This document shows, piece after piece, positions 6,956-14,810 of a stretch of DNA of 37,575 nt (the first letter of the stretch is position 1; every line of letters begins with the position of its first letter). The stretch is from CAZEHO01 sp964511945 (GTDB lineage Bacteria; Actinomycetota; Acidimicrobiia; Spongiisociales; UBA11373): contig CAZEHO010000030.1 in assembly GCA_964511945.1 (NCBI GenBank), positions 1-37,575 on the forward strand. Reading direction: 5' to 3'. A model generated the notes under the pieces. That model worked only from the letters and a program-made list of their open reading frames with translations. It was not told where the DNA came from and ran no database searches. The translations under genes and the position numbers were made by a program.

Positions 6956-7327
6956 CTATGCCGGCCAGATTCCTTTGCGCCACTCCTCGATCGCGATCAC
7001 GATCGTCTCCTCCACCATGTCGATCCCCCGGTTCACCTCCGAGTTCCAGAACCGCAACACCCGCCACCCCTGAAGCTCCAAGAACTGATCCCGCTCAGCG
7101 TCGGCTGAGCTCCAGGCGTGCTGAACGCCGTCGACCTCCACGATCAGCTTCGGCCGGTAGCAGGCGAAGTCCACGATGTACTGCCCGATCGGGACCTGGC
7201 GACGGAACCGCACTCCCAGACGCCTGAGGCGAAGACAGCTCCACAGCAGGCCCTCCTCCTCCGTCATCTCCGAACGCAGCGCTCGTGCGTTGGCTCGCAA
7301 TCGGGGAGCCACCTCGCGGTGCGGCAC
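6956..7327 (-). CDS. DUF559 / Vsr-like endonuclease-fold protein 1
   Basis: A protein of about 123 residues of the DUF559 family, which has the PD-(D/E)XK nuclease fold related to the Vsr mismatch endonuclease. The core reads FRRQVPIGQYIVDFACYRPKLIVEVDGVQH, giving the likely metal ligands Asp in YIVDF and Glu and Asp in VEVDG. It is followed by DQFLELQGWRVLRFWNSEV, the usual C-terminal strand. The biochemical role of the family is not established. The frame is open to an ATG at 7387, but that ATG lies in a repeat hairpin; the GTG at 7327 (VPHREVAPRL) is my choice, without a clear ribosome binding site. Both ends of the gene are bordered by inverted copies of the P4 palindromic repeat. Confidence 0.8.
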   Translation of the reverse strand: MPHREVAPRLRANARALRSEMTEEEGLLWSCLRLRRLGVRFRRQVPIGQYIVDFACYRPKLIVEVDGVQHAWSSADAERDQFLELQGWRVLRFWNSEVNRGIDMVEETIVIAIEEWRKGIWPA

Positions 7328-7371
7328 GAGTGAAGTCTGCGGATGTGCGGAGCCGAATGGAAGAGGTGCGT

Positions 7372-7434
7372 CTTCCCTTCCCCCCATGCGGGGGAAGGTG
7401 CCTGGCGGCGTAGCCGCAGGGCGGATGGGGGGTA
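7372..7434. repeat. P4 repeat, right of DUF559 gene 1
   Basis: The unit starts CTTCCCTTCCCCCC and ends GGGGGGTAG. It contains CCTTCCCCC/GGGGGAAGG and then a GCGGC-GTA-GCCGC hairpin near 7404-7416. The first 29 bases match 14231-14259 exactly, while the inner hairpin differs in sequence. It is inverted relative to the copy at 6890-6955. Confidence 0.75.
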
Positions 7435-7495
7435 GGCAGAAGATCCGGAGAGAGGCGCGATTGCGCGCCGCCGAACCCGAACCCCGGCAAGCCCT

Positions 7496-9109
7496 CTACC
7501 CCGTCGGGTACCGACTCTCCGGGGGCAGCCAGCTCGGGTCATAGGCCGACAGTGCGTTCCACAACAGGTACCCGATGCCGTGTTCGTCGGCCACGTCGTA
7601 CTGCTCCTCCATCAGCGGCTGGTCGTAGTAGAACGCCTGGATCCAGGGTCGCATCAACGCCCCGCCCTCCAGCTTCGGCATCCCGGCCTCCAGCGCCTGC
7701 CCCAGCACGATCCCGGGGTGGTCGTTTGGATTGTCCAGGTTCAGCCACCCATTCGAGTAGTGGCTGGGATAGATCATCGGGCTCAGCGCATCCACCGAGT
7801 ACGACAGCTCCTGCGGCCGCTGGCCCAGCCCCTGGTCGTTCCCTACCGACATCACGATCCCGAAGATGTCGGCCGACACCGCGCACCCCAGCGGATGCAG
7901 CGCATCGCGCGCCGCCGCCAGGAACCCGGCGATGCTCTCGACCCGAACCTCCTCGTCGACTTCCTTGTCGAACGACGTGACGCTCACGTCACCGTCCGAG
8001 GGGAAGCGCACGTAGTCGAACTGCACCTCGTCGAACCCGATCTCGCAGGCCTCCACCGCCAGTTCGATCGGGTACTCCCAGGCTCCCGGGTCGGTCGGGT
8101 CCATCCAACCGAGGCCCTTCCAGTTGGTCCACACCTCACCGGTGTCCGAATTGGTGATTGCATGCTCGGGGCGATTGGGAGCACGGAACGCATCCTGGAA
8201 CGTCACTACCCGGGTGATCACATACAGGCCCCGCGCTTTGGCCTCGGCAAGCCGGGCGTGCACGTCGTACCCGTTGACGACGGCACCCACCTCGATCGCC
8301 TCGGGCACCTGGCTGTCGTACATCACCGCCCCGCCCTCTTCTTTGGTGTCCATCACCAGGGCGTTGATGGCGGTGCCCTCAGCGAGATCGAGCAACAGCT
8401 CGAACTGGTATGGGTCCGCCGCGATGTTCGAGTAGACCCGCAGGCCCCGTACCAGGAACGGCTCCAACTCGACCTCGAACCGGCCGCCCGATCCGTCCCA
8501 CTCCACGGTGGTGTCCTCCCACGCCGGACGGGTGACCGTCACGTTCCCGGGGGTCGCCGCCAGGAACTCGAAGGTACCGCTCTGGCCGGTCTCCACCGAC
8601 CGGTCACCGATCGTCACGTAGGCGCCCGGCACCCCGGTGCCGTCGGGTGCCCTCACCAGGCCCCGCAGCACCCGCGGTTCCAACTGCAGATACAACGGCC
8701 CGGTCTCGGGGATGCCCTGCACGTCGAACACGGCCGGGTAGTAGCCCTCGGCGGTCACCCGGATCTGGCCCGGAGGAGCGAACTCGATGGTCGCCTCGGC
8801 CAGATCACCCTCGGCGATGATCTGGCCCTCCGGGCCCTCGATGATCGCTCCCGGCAGCGGTTCCGCTTCGAGGCCGAGCACCCGGAACGTCGCCATCGGC
8901 GTGGTGAGGAACCGGTTGTACATAACCCACGCCGCCACCCCGGCCAAGGCGACCACAGCTACCCCGATCAGGAACGGCACCAGCGGGCTGCGCCGCCGGT
9001 AACGGGGGCGGCGCCGGCGGCGGCCGTTGAAGTTGCTGAGATCGCTGCGTCGAGTCACTTGTGTCAGGGTTCTGGAGGGCTGCCGGGTGGTGTCGTCCTG
9101 GCGCTGCAA
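7496..9109 (-). CDS. Membrane-anchored putative glycoside hydrolase (DUF4015-like)
   Basis: A 537-residue protein with a cytoplasmic Arg-rich N terminus (residues 28-41), one transmembrane segment (about 43-65), and a large outer part. Residues 145-215 look like a carboxypeptidase-regulatory-like beta-sandwich (LRGLVRAPDGTGVPGAYVTIGD). Residues 235-530 resemble the TIM-barrel family of putative glycoside hydrolases, with INALVMDTKEEGG, HARLAEAKARGLYVITRVVTF and the signature FDEVQFDYVRFPSDGD. The substrate is unknown, but a cell-envelope polysaccharide is plausible. The start is unclear: TTG at 9109 gives the full length; GTG at 9058 would shorten it by 17 residues. Neither has a good ribosome binding site. 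It is divergent from the selenoprotein gene. Confidence 0.82.
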   Translation of the reverse strand: MQRQDDTTRQPSRTLTQVTRRSDLSNFNGRRRRRPRYRRRSPLVPFLIGVAVVALAGVAAWVMYNRFLTTPMATFRVLGLEAEPLPGAIIEGPEGQIIAEGDLAEATIEFAPPGQIRVTAEGYYPAVFDVQGIPETGPLYLQLEPRVLRGLVRAPDGTGVPGAYVTIGDRSVETGQSGTFEFLAATPGNVTVTRPAWEDTTVEWDGSGGRFEVELEPFLVRGLRVYSNIAADPYQFELLLDLAEGTAINALVMDTKEEGGAVMYDSQVPEAIEVGAVVNGYDVHARLAEAKARGLYVITRVVTFQDAFRAPNRPEHAITNSDTGEVWTNWKGLGWMDPTDPGAWEYPIELAVEACEIGFDEVQFDYVRFPSDGDVSVTSFDKEVDEEVRVESIAGFLAAARDALHPLGCAVSADIFGIVMSVGNDQGLGQRPQELSYSVDALSPMIYPSHYSNGWLNLDNPNDHPGIVLGQALEAGMPKLEGGALMRPWIQAFYYDQPLMEEQYDVADEHGIGYLLWNALSAYDPSWLPPESRYPTG

Positions 9110-9162
9110 AGGATAGATGGGGGCATGTTCCCGGCGGAGTCGAATCCACTACGGTGCGTCAC

Positions 9163-10140
9163 ATGGACGACACCACGGAATCACTTGAACAGTTCACCCA
9201 TTCTTTCTCGTATGGCAAACGGGGCAACCACAACTTCAAGTTCCTGAGCCGTCACGACGGCGAGGCCGGGGGCGAGGTGGTCCGGGTGTTGATCGATGAG
9301 ATTGGCACCCTCATCGACACCGGTGATCAAGGTCAACTGATCGACCGATACATCGCCGAGCAGGCAACGGCCTATCAGAGCCGCCGGGTCAATGAGCGCT
9401 ACCGCTACGACGACTCGCCCTTCCTCCGTCCGGCGAAGCCGGTGGCCGAGTCGAAGGTGGCGCTGCTCACCTCGAGCGGGCACTTCGTGGAAGGTGACGA
9501 CCCGAAGCCGTTCGGTATGGAGAACATGACCCAGGAGGAGGCGACCCGGCGCATCGACGACTTCATCAAGGAGGCACCGGTCCTCTCGACGATCCCCACC
9601 GACACTCCCCGCGAGCGCACCCGGGTCCGTCACGGCGGGTACGACATCAGCGGTTCGCTGGCCGACCGCAACGTCACGCTGCCCATCGACCGCCTCAACG
9701 AGCTGGTCGCCGACGGCACGATCGGGGAGTTCCACTCACCGGCCTACAGCTTCCCGGGTGCGACTTCCCAGATGCGGCTCCTCAAGCGGAACGGCCCGGA
9801 GTGGGCGGCCGATCTCACCGCCGCCGGCATCGACGTCGCCGTTCTGGTCCCGGTCTGACCGGTGTGTTACGTGTCGGTCGGACACGTCGCACGCATCTTC
9901 GAGGCAGCCAGGATCGCCACCACCACCATCGTGATCGAGGCCTTCTCCCACTACGCCGCCGACATGAACCTGCCGCGAACCCTGCTCACCGGACACCCGA
10001 TGGGCCGCCCACTGGGCCCGCCCGGGGATGCCGCCACCCAGACCGCAGTGCTCCGTGCCGCTCTCGATCTGGTCGACACCGCCGAGGAAGGCGGCGCCGT
10101 CGCCCGATTCGATGCCCCGTACCGCCCCGGCCGGTCGTAG
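9163..10140 (+). CDS. Selenoprotein B family protein with in-frame UGA (Sec232)
   Basis: This is a member of the glycine/betaine/sarcosine/D-proline reductase selenoprotein B family. The frame from ATG 9163 meets TGA at 9856-9858 and then continues in the same frame to TAG at 10138-10140. Read through, the product has 325 residues and Sec at position 232. Before the TGA it has the family's conserved stretches (VALLTSSGHFVEGD, HGGYDISGSLADRNVTLPIDRL, SFPGATSQMRLLKRNGPEWA, DVAVLVPV). After it comes PVCYVSVGHVARIFEAA, the conserved continuation, giving a U-P-V-C redox motif in the usual place. A SECIS-like hairpin follows the TGA. Clostridial relatives reductively cleave glycine or proline as part of a complex; the function of stand-alone members is not known. 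The start is leaderless-like (TACGGT, 7 bases before ATG). Confidence 0.88.
9862..9894 (+). promoter_or_regulatory. SECIS-like hairpin after the UGA codon
   Basis: The RNA can fold with an upper stem ACGUGUC/GACACGU (9869-9875 with 9881-9887), apical loop GGUCG, one U-C mismatch, and a lower stem 9862-9867 with 9889-9894 including two G-U pairs. The loop starts 17 bases after the UGA. Bacterial SECIS elements lie just inside the coding region after UGA and carry G and U in the apical loop for SelB binding; the E. coli fdhF loop also begins GGUC. The structure was found by eye and not energy-scored. Confidence 0.75.
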
Positions 10141-10149
10141 CATTCCCCC

Positions 10150-11217
10150 ATGCGCGAAACCCTTGAGATCTATGACCGCTGGGCCGGGCGCAACGTCGCC
10201 CTCGCCACCGTCGTCCGGGTGCAGGGCTCGGCCCCCCGCCCGGTGGGCACCACCATGCTCATCGCCGGCGAAGGCGACATGGAGGGGTCGGTCAGCGGCG
10301 GCTGCGTCGAGAACGACGTCTCGCTGCATGCCGTCGCCTCGCTGAACGAGCGGGCACCCAAGCTGGTCACCTACGGGATCGCCGACGACGAGGCCTTCGA
10401 GGTCGGCCTCATGTGCGGCGGCACCATCCAGGTGTATATCCGCCCGGCCAACATCGACACGCTGGAGGCGGCCCGCCCCCTGGTGGAGGGAGAGCGCTAC
10501 GGCGCGGTGGCCACCGTGCTCGACGGTGGTGAAGGCGAAGCGGTGCTCGACGCCGAAGGCAGGGTGCTCGCCGGATCACTGCCGGCCGCGATCCAGCACC
10601 AAATCGTGTCCGACGCGGTCGTCATGATGGATCAGGAGAAGAGCAAGGCGCTGGCCTATGGCGACACCCTGGTGTTCATCGACACGATCACTCCTTTCCC
10701 CAGTCTGCTCATTTTCGGCGCGGTCCATATCGCCCAGTACCTGTCGTCGATGGCCCGCATGGCGGGGTTCCGGGTGTCGGTGGCCGATTCGCGGGCCGCC
10801 TTCGCCACCGAGGAGCGGTTCCCCGACGCCGACGAAATCCTGATCGGCTGGCCCGACGCCTGGCTCGACAAGCTCGTTCTCGACCGGCGGACCTACGCCG
10901 CCATCCTCAACCACGACGCCCGCCACGAGGATCCGGTCCTCAAGGAGTTGCTGCAGAGCGAAGCTCGCTACATCGGAGCGATGGGCAGCCGCAAGACCCA
11001 CGCCGCCCGCCTCGAGCGGCTTGGCGAGGCCAGCTTCGATGTCGAGGACCTGGCACGGATCCACGGCCCCATAGGCCTCGACATCAGCGCCGAGTCGCCG
11101 GCGGAAGTCGCCGTGTCGATTCTCGGCGAGATGATCCGGGTGCGCTACGGCGCCGGGTCGGGATTGTCGCTGCAAGGAACCACCGGACCGATCCACGCCA
11201 CACGATCGGATGGCTGA
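10150..11217 (+). CDS. xdhC: XdhC/CoxI-family molybdenum hydroxylase maturation protein
   Basis: XdhC proteins bind molybdenum cofactor and help insert its terminal sulfur before delivery to xanthine-dehydrogenase-type enzymes. The 355-residue product has both expected domains: the N-terminal XdhC/CoxI part with VALATVVRVQGSAPRPVGTTML and GSVSGGCVENDV, and from about residue 180 a Rossmann-type XdhC C-terminal domain with LLIFGAVHIAQYLSSMA and YIGAMGSRKTHAARLERL. The usual second Gly of the GxGHVA nucleotide-binding turn is replaced (FGAVHIA). No molybdenum hydroxylase gene lies nearby. It starts 10 bases after the selenoprotein stop; TAGCAT at 10138-10143, which overlaps that stop, could be its own -10 box. 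It overlaps the next gene by 8 bases. Confidence 0.88.
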   Translation: MRETLEIYDRWAGRNVALATVVRVQGSAPRPVGTTMLIAGEGDMEGSVSGGCVENDVSLHAVASLNERAPKLVTYGIADDEAFEVGLMCGGTIQVYIRPANIDTLEAARPLVEGERYGAVATVLDGGEGEAVLDAEGRVLAGSLPAAIQHQIVSDAVVMMDQEKSKALAYGDTLVFIDTITPFPSLLIFGAVHIAQYLSSMARMAGFRVSVADSRAAFATEERFPDADEILIGWPDAWLDKLVLDRRTYAAILNHDARHEDPVLKELLQSEARYIGAMGSRKTHAARLERLGEASFDVEDLARIHGPIGLDISAESPAEVAVSILGEMIRVRYGAGSGLSLQGTTGPIHATRSDG

Positions 11218-11848
11218 ATCCGCATCCGATCAGCGCCGGGCCCGATTCTGGGTATGGGCCACCATCGCTTGGAATGTTCCGGAGGCGGTCATCTCGATCG
11301 CCCTCGGCATCGCCGCGGCGTCGCTGGCACTCATCGGGTTTGGGGCCGACTCGGTCATCGAGCTGTTCGCATCACTGGTGCTGGTGTGGCACTTGTGGCC
11401 GGGTGCTCATCAAGGGCACGACCACCGGGTCCGTCTCGAACTCCGCTTGCTCGCGGCGGCGTTCGCCGCCCTAGCGATCGCGCTGACTGCGGCCGCGATT
11501 TCCGATCTGACCAGTGGCCGCGAAGCAAACGAATCGCCGTGGGGCATCGCCTACATCGCGGTGACCGTTCTGGTGATGTTCGGGCTCGGCATTGCCAAGC
11601 GCCGGGCCGCCGATCGGATCGATTCGGCGCCGCTGCGCAGCGAAGCCACGATGAGCATCCTCGACGGCTTCCTGGCGGCTTCCACGTTGCTCGGACTGGT
11701 GTTGAACGCGGCCGCTGGTTGGTGGTGGGCCGACCCGTCGGCGGCGCTGGTAGTCGCCGTCTTTGCTGCTCACGAAGCGTGGGAGAACTGGGAGGAATCC
11801 GAGGAGTACGGTCCACATGGAGACCACGGAGGTCACGATGACGAGTGA
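11210..11848 (+). CDS. Short CDF-like membrane protein with His-rich tail
   Basis: A 212-residue protein with about six hydrophobic segments that resembles the membrane part of cation diffusion facilitators: PEAVISIALGIAAASLALIGFGADSVIELFASLVLVW near the start and GLVLNAAAGWWWADPSAALVVAVFAAHEAWE near the end, the typical last two helices. The cytosolic metal-binding domain of normal CDF transporters is missing. The acidic residues in GADSVIE correspond to the first metal-site helix, whereas the second site (ATMSILD) keeps only the Asp. The C terminus (YGPHGDHGGHDDE) is rich in His and Asp and could bind metal. It overlaps xdhC upstream and the GH13 gene downstream, so these are translated together. 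Transport of a metal ion is inference. Confidence 0.75.
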   Translation: MAESASDQRRARFWVWATIAWNVPEAVISIALGIAAASLALIGFGADSVIELFASLVLVWHLWPGAHQGHDHRVRLELRLLAAAFAALAIALTAAAISDLTSGREANESPWGIAYIAVTVLVMFGLGIAKRRAADRIDSAPLRSEATMSILDGFLAASTLLGLVLNAAAGWWWADPSAALVVAVFAAHEAWENWEESEEYGPHGDHGGHDDE

Positions 11849-13433
11849 GTGGACGTGGTGGAAGCACGGGGTGATCTATCAGATCTACCCGCGCAGCTTC
11901 CAGGACTCGAACGGTGACGGGATCGGCGACCTGCCGGGCATCATCTCCCGGCTCGACTACCTCTCCGACACCCTCGGGATCGACGCCATCTGGCTGTCGC
12001 CGTTCTACCGGTCGCCGATGGCGGACTTCGGCTACGACGTGTCCGATTACTGCGACGTCGATCCGATCTTCGGCACGCTCGACGACGCCGATGCGCTGAT
12101 CGCCGCCTGCCACGAGCGGGGGCTGAAGCTGATCGTCGACTTCGTGCCGAACCACAGCTCGGACCAGCACCCATGGTTCATCGAATCCCGTTCGTCGCGC
12201 GACAACCCGAAGCGGGACTGGTACATCTGGCGCGATCCGAAACCGGATGGATCCGAGCCGAACAACTGGCTGGCCAACTTCGGCGGCCGGCCCTGGACCT
12301 TCGACGCCGCCACCGGGCAGTACTACCTCCACCTGTTCCTTCCCGAACAGCCCGATCTCAACTGGCGCAACCCCGAGGTGCGCGACGCGATGTACGGGGC
12401 GATGCGCTTCTGGTTGGAGCGGGGAGTGGACGGGTTCCGCATCGACGTCGCCCATTTCGTCATCAAGCACCCGGAGTTCGCGGACAATCCGCCGGCGCCC
12501 CCCGGCCACATCTCGGGGCTACAGGCTCGCTACCCCTACGACACTCAGCTCCATGTGAACGATGTCGGCAGGCCGGAGGTGCATCAGGTGTTCCGTGAGA
12601 TGCGCGCACTGGTCGACGAGTACCCGGACCGCTACACGGTGGGGGAGATCACCGAGCACGATCCGGAGAAGTGGGCGTCGTACTACGGCGACGGTGATGA
12701 GCTCCACATGCCGTTCAACTTCTCGATGATGCACCTCGAATGGGATGCGGCTGCGTTCCGCGACTCGGTGCTCACCATCGAGGAGGCGGTCCCGGACGAC
12801 GCCTGGCCCAACTACGTGTTGAGCAACCACGACGTCGTTCGGATCGCCAGCCGGGTGGGAAAGGCGGCACGGACCCGGGTGGCGATGATGATGCTGCTCA
12901 CCCTGCGGGGCACGCCCACCCTGTACTACGGCGAGGAGCTCGGGATGCCGGCCGTCGCAGTTCCGGAGGAACGGCAGCAGGACCCGTGGGGGATCCGGGA
13001 GCCGGGCCAATCGCGCGACGGGTGCCGCACCCCGATGCGGTGGGTCGACAGTCGCGGGACCGGGTTCTGCAACGACGACGTGGAGCCGTGGCTGCCGGTG
13101 GGCCCGATCGGGGAGATCTCGGTGGCGGCCCAGCTGGAGGATCCGGTCTCGATACTCAACCTGACCCGGGCACTGCTGGCGCTTCGCAGGGAGGAGCCAC
13201 TGCTGCACGCCGGGGATCTGGAAGTGCTCGACGCTCCCGAGGGGTGTTTCGCCTATCGGCGCACCCTGTACGGGGCGGCGATGACGATCGCACTCAACTT
13301 CACCGAAACCCCGCTCGAGGTGGCGGTGGGGGAGGGCGAGGTCGTGGTGGCCACCGGGCTCATCAGGTCACCCGAGCACGTGGGCGGGGTGCTGGAACTG
13401 GGCCCCGACGAGGGCGTGATCATCCGCCACTAG
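11838..13433 (+). CDS. GH13 alpha-glucosidase (alpha-amylase family)
   Basis: A 531-residue cytoplasmic enzyme that hydrolyses alpha-glucosidic bonds in short oligosaccharides or transfers glucose. It starts WWKHGVIYQIYPRSFQDSNGDGIGDLPGI, the hallmark of oligo-1,6-glucosidase and alpha-glucosidase types. Catalytic residues are visible: nucleophile Asp203 in GFRIDVAH, acid/base Glu270 in YTVGEITEHD, and Asp332 in VLSNHDVVRI. Conserved region I is DFVPNHSSDQHPWF near 101-114. No signal peptide is present. The ATG at 11838 has a good ggaggt site 6 bases upstream and overlaps the previous gene by 11 bases. The exact substrate (maltose, isomaltose, trehalose or sucrose) cannot be fixed. Its place after selenoprotein and xdhC genes has no obvious metabolic logic. 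Confidence 0.93.
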   Translation: MTSEWTWWKHGVIYQIYPRSFQDSNGDGIGDLPGIISRLDYLSDTLGIDAIWLSPFYRSPMADFGYDVSDYCDVDPIFGTLDDADALIAACHERGLKLIVDFVPNHSSDQHPWFIESRSSRDNPKRDWYIWRDPKPDGSEPNNWLANFGGRPWTFDAATGQYYLHLFLPEQPDLNWRNPEVRDAMYGAMRFWLERGVDGFRIDVAHFVIKHPEFADNPPAPPGHISGLQARYPYDTQLHVNDVGRPEVHQVFREMRALVDEYPDRYTVGEITEHDPEKWASYYGDGDELHMPFNFSMMHLEWDAAAFRDSVLTIEEAVPDDAWPNYVLSNHDVVRIASRVGKAARTRVAMMMLLTLRGTPTLYYGEELGMPAVAVPEERQQDPWGIREPGQSRDGCRTPMRWVDSRGTGFCNDDVEPWLPVGPIGEISVAAQLEDPVSILNLTRALLALRREEPLLHAGDLEVLDAPEGCFAYRRTLYGAAMTIALNFTETPLEVAVGEGEVVVATGLIRSPEHVGGVLELGPDEGVIIRH

Positions 13434-13447
13434 TCACCCAGGACGAA

Positions 13448-13477
13448 AAGCGAGCCGGGCAATAGCCCGGCCCGCTT
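13448..13477. terminator. Terminator hairpin after the GH13 gene
   Basis: The stem GCCGGGC/GCCCGGC (13454-13460 with 13465-13471) with loop AATA extends through AAGCG/CGCTT after one mismatch. A second hairpin (GCCTTG/CAAGGC) follows at about 13490-13508. The hairpins lie between convergent genes and could work for either strand; the T tract is short. Confidence 0.65.
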
Positions 13478-13585
13478 GGGAGGTGGGTGCCTTGTTGTCG
13501 GCAAGGCCAATAATCGCACACCCCTTGTAACCGCCTTCAGGGCCAGAAGGCCCACCTCCTAGGGTCCTTTGGCCCAGATGATCGA

Positions 13586-14146
13586 TTATCCAGAATCTGG
13601 CCAGGTAGTGCGGAAACCGCCGTGACGGACGATCTCTTCCAGAGGTTTCCTGCCCACCATGCCTCGTGAGCGGGTCTTTTGCCGGTCCTCCCGGAGAAGT
13701 TCGGGGTCCGGGTACCCGAATGAGATGGCGTAGCGGCAGCGGTGATGTGCCGGAACGTCGAGGACCTCACGTGCCCGATCCTCCTTGTGGAGGGTGATCG
13801 GACAGCTGGCGATGCCGCGAGTGGCTGCGGCCAGCATCATGTTCTGGGCGACCCGTCCGATGTCGAACTCGTAACCATCGAATGGGGCGACCAGGGCAAT
13901 GGCGAGCGGCGCAGCCCTGATCGGCCCGGTGAAGCTGCCGGCGGAGGCGAGACGGTCGAGGCCCTCCCGATCATCGACGACGACGAGGAACCAGCGTTGG
14001 GTGTTCTTTGAGCTGCCGGTCCAGCGCCCGGCCTGGAGGATCGCCTCGACGTCCTCGGGTCTCACCGGGTCCGGGCGATAGGCGCGCACGGCCCGCAGTT
14101 TGAGGAGCAGCCGGTAGGCGTCGTCGGAGGGAGTGAGAAAGCTCAT
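13586..14146 (-). CDS. Nitroreductase-family protein
   Basis: A flavin-dependent oxidoreductase of the nitroreductase fold, 186 residues. The N-terminal LLKLRAVRAYRPDPVRPEDVEAILQAGRWTGSSKNTQRWFLVVV segment is the FMN-binding signature (R-x-x-R-x-Y/F, then S/P-S-x-x-N-x-Q-x-W). DIGRVAQNMMLAAATRGIASCPITL is the second conserved helix region, and YAISFGYPD is the last conserved turn. The substrate is unknown; members reduce nitroaromatics, quinones or flavins, or act in F420 and cofactor metabolism. The ATG at 14146 follows TACCTT with a 6-base gap, so the transcript may be leaderless. The frame extends upstream into a repeat, which I exclude. Confidence 0.87.
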   Translation of the reverse strand: MSFLTPSDDAYRLLLKLRAVRAYRPDPVRPEDVEAILQAGRWTGSSKNTQRWFLVVVDDREGLDRLASAGSFTGPIRAAPLAIALVAPFDGYEFDIGRVAQNMMLAAATRGIASCPITLHKEDRAREVLDVPAHHRCRYAISFGYPDPELLREDRQKTRSRGMVGRKPLEEIVRHGGFRTTWPDSG

Positions 14147-14159
14147 GGAAGAAAGGTAG

Positions 14160-14345
14160 TAGCGCCCGAGCTGCGCTCGGGCGCCGTCTTCGTCGGCAGC
14201 TCCCCCACATGGTGTCAGCGAAGCACACCTCTTCCCTTCCCCCCATGCGGGGGAAGGTGGTTCGGCGCCGGATGGCGCCGAACCGGAAGGGGGGTACAAG
14301 ACCAAGCAGCGCTCCGTCGAAGGCGGAGCACAGCTACTCCAGAGA
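14160..14345. repeat. Intergenic repeat cluster with P4 unit at 14231-14296
   Basis: A CGCCCGAGC-TGC-GCTCGGGCG hairpin near 14162-14182 is followed by a full P4 unit: CCTTCCCCC/GGGGGAAGG (14235-14243 with 14249-14257) and a perfect 11-base-pair GGTTCGGCGCC hairpin (14259-14269 with 14274-14284), ending GGGGGGTAC. No gene is present. Confidence 0.75.
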
Positions 14346-14353
14346 TGCCCCCA

Positions 14354-14388
14354 CGCGAACGGGCCGCCCGGAGGCGGCCCGTGTCGCG
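14354..14388 (-). terminator. Terminator hairpin after the HU gene
   Basis: GGGCCGCC/GGCGGCCC (14361-14368 with 14373-14380), loop CGGA, with outer CGCG/CGCG arms. It lies 15 bases beyond the stop codon of the minus-strand HU gene. There is no long T run. Confidence 0.6.
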
Positions 14389-14402
14389 AGTACTGGCGTC
14401 GA

Positions 14403-14696
14403 CTAGATCGCCACGCGGTCCTTCAGGCCCTTGGCCGGCTTGAAGGCGGCGTACTTGGTCGCCGGAATGTGGATTGTCTCGCCGGTGGCCGGGTTGCGGC
14501 CCTCGCGAGCCTTGCGGCGCCGCGTCTCGAACTTCCCGAAGCCGGAGATGGAAACATCACGGTCGGCGTCGAGTTCGACTGCGATGATGCCCTCACCGGG
14601 CTCCGAAGAGAAGATGATGTCAACGATCTGGGCAGCCTTCGCCTGAGTGATGTCTGCCTTCTTGGCGAGCTTCTGCGCCATCTCCGTCTTGTTCAC
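14403..14696 (-). CDS. hup: HU-family DNA-binding protein
   Basis: A 97-residue histone-like protein that bends and compacts DNA as a dimer. The product MNKTEMAQKLAKKADITQ... has the N-terminal helices, the ISGFGKFETRRRKAREGRNPATGE DNA-binding arm with its conserved proline, and the closing FKPAKGLKDRV strand and helix. An unusual insertion of a few residues (FSSEPGEGIIAVELDADRD) separates the second helix and the first strand. There is no lysine-rich C-terminal tail as in mycobacterial HupB. The start is the GTG at 14696, with a very strong AAAGGGAGG site a few bases upstream; the longer open frame before it is not coding. High expression is likely. Confidence 0.93.
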   Translation of the reverse strand: MNKTEMAQKLAKKADITQAKAAQIVDIIFSSEPGEGIIAVELDADRDVSISGFGKFETRRRKAREGRNPATGETIHIPATKYAAFKPAKGLKDRVAI

Positions 14697-14810
14697 GAGA
14701 ACCCTCCCTTTCGGTGGTGGTATCGGCCTCTTGGTGGCCTGCGTGAGCACCCACGGTAACCACGGATACCCCCCAAAACCCAGCATTTCCGGGCGATTTG
14801 CTGAGAAGCC

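Noticed and set aside
7328..7387. Earlier ATG at 7387 for DUF559 protein 1
   Set aside because: That ATG is part of the CCCCATGCGGGG hairpin of the P4 repeat, and the first residues are not family-like.
7580..9247. 555-codon plus-strand frame opposite the glycoside hydrolase gene
   Set aside because: Its product is a His/Arg/Pro-rich antisense translation. The minus-strand frame has clear domains.
9862..10140. Separate small gene starting at GTG 9862
   Set aside because: It is in the same frame as the upstream gene, has no ribosome binding site, begins in the middle of a conserved family segment and would overlap the SECIS-like hairpin. Read-through as selenocysteine explains it better.
13434..13585. 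tRNA-Sec or another tRNA gene in the gap
   Set aside because: I found no acceptor stem or T-loop sequence; the gap is explained by two hairpins between convergent genes.
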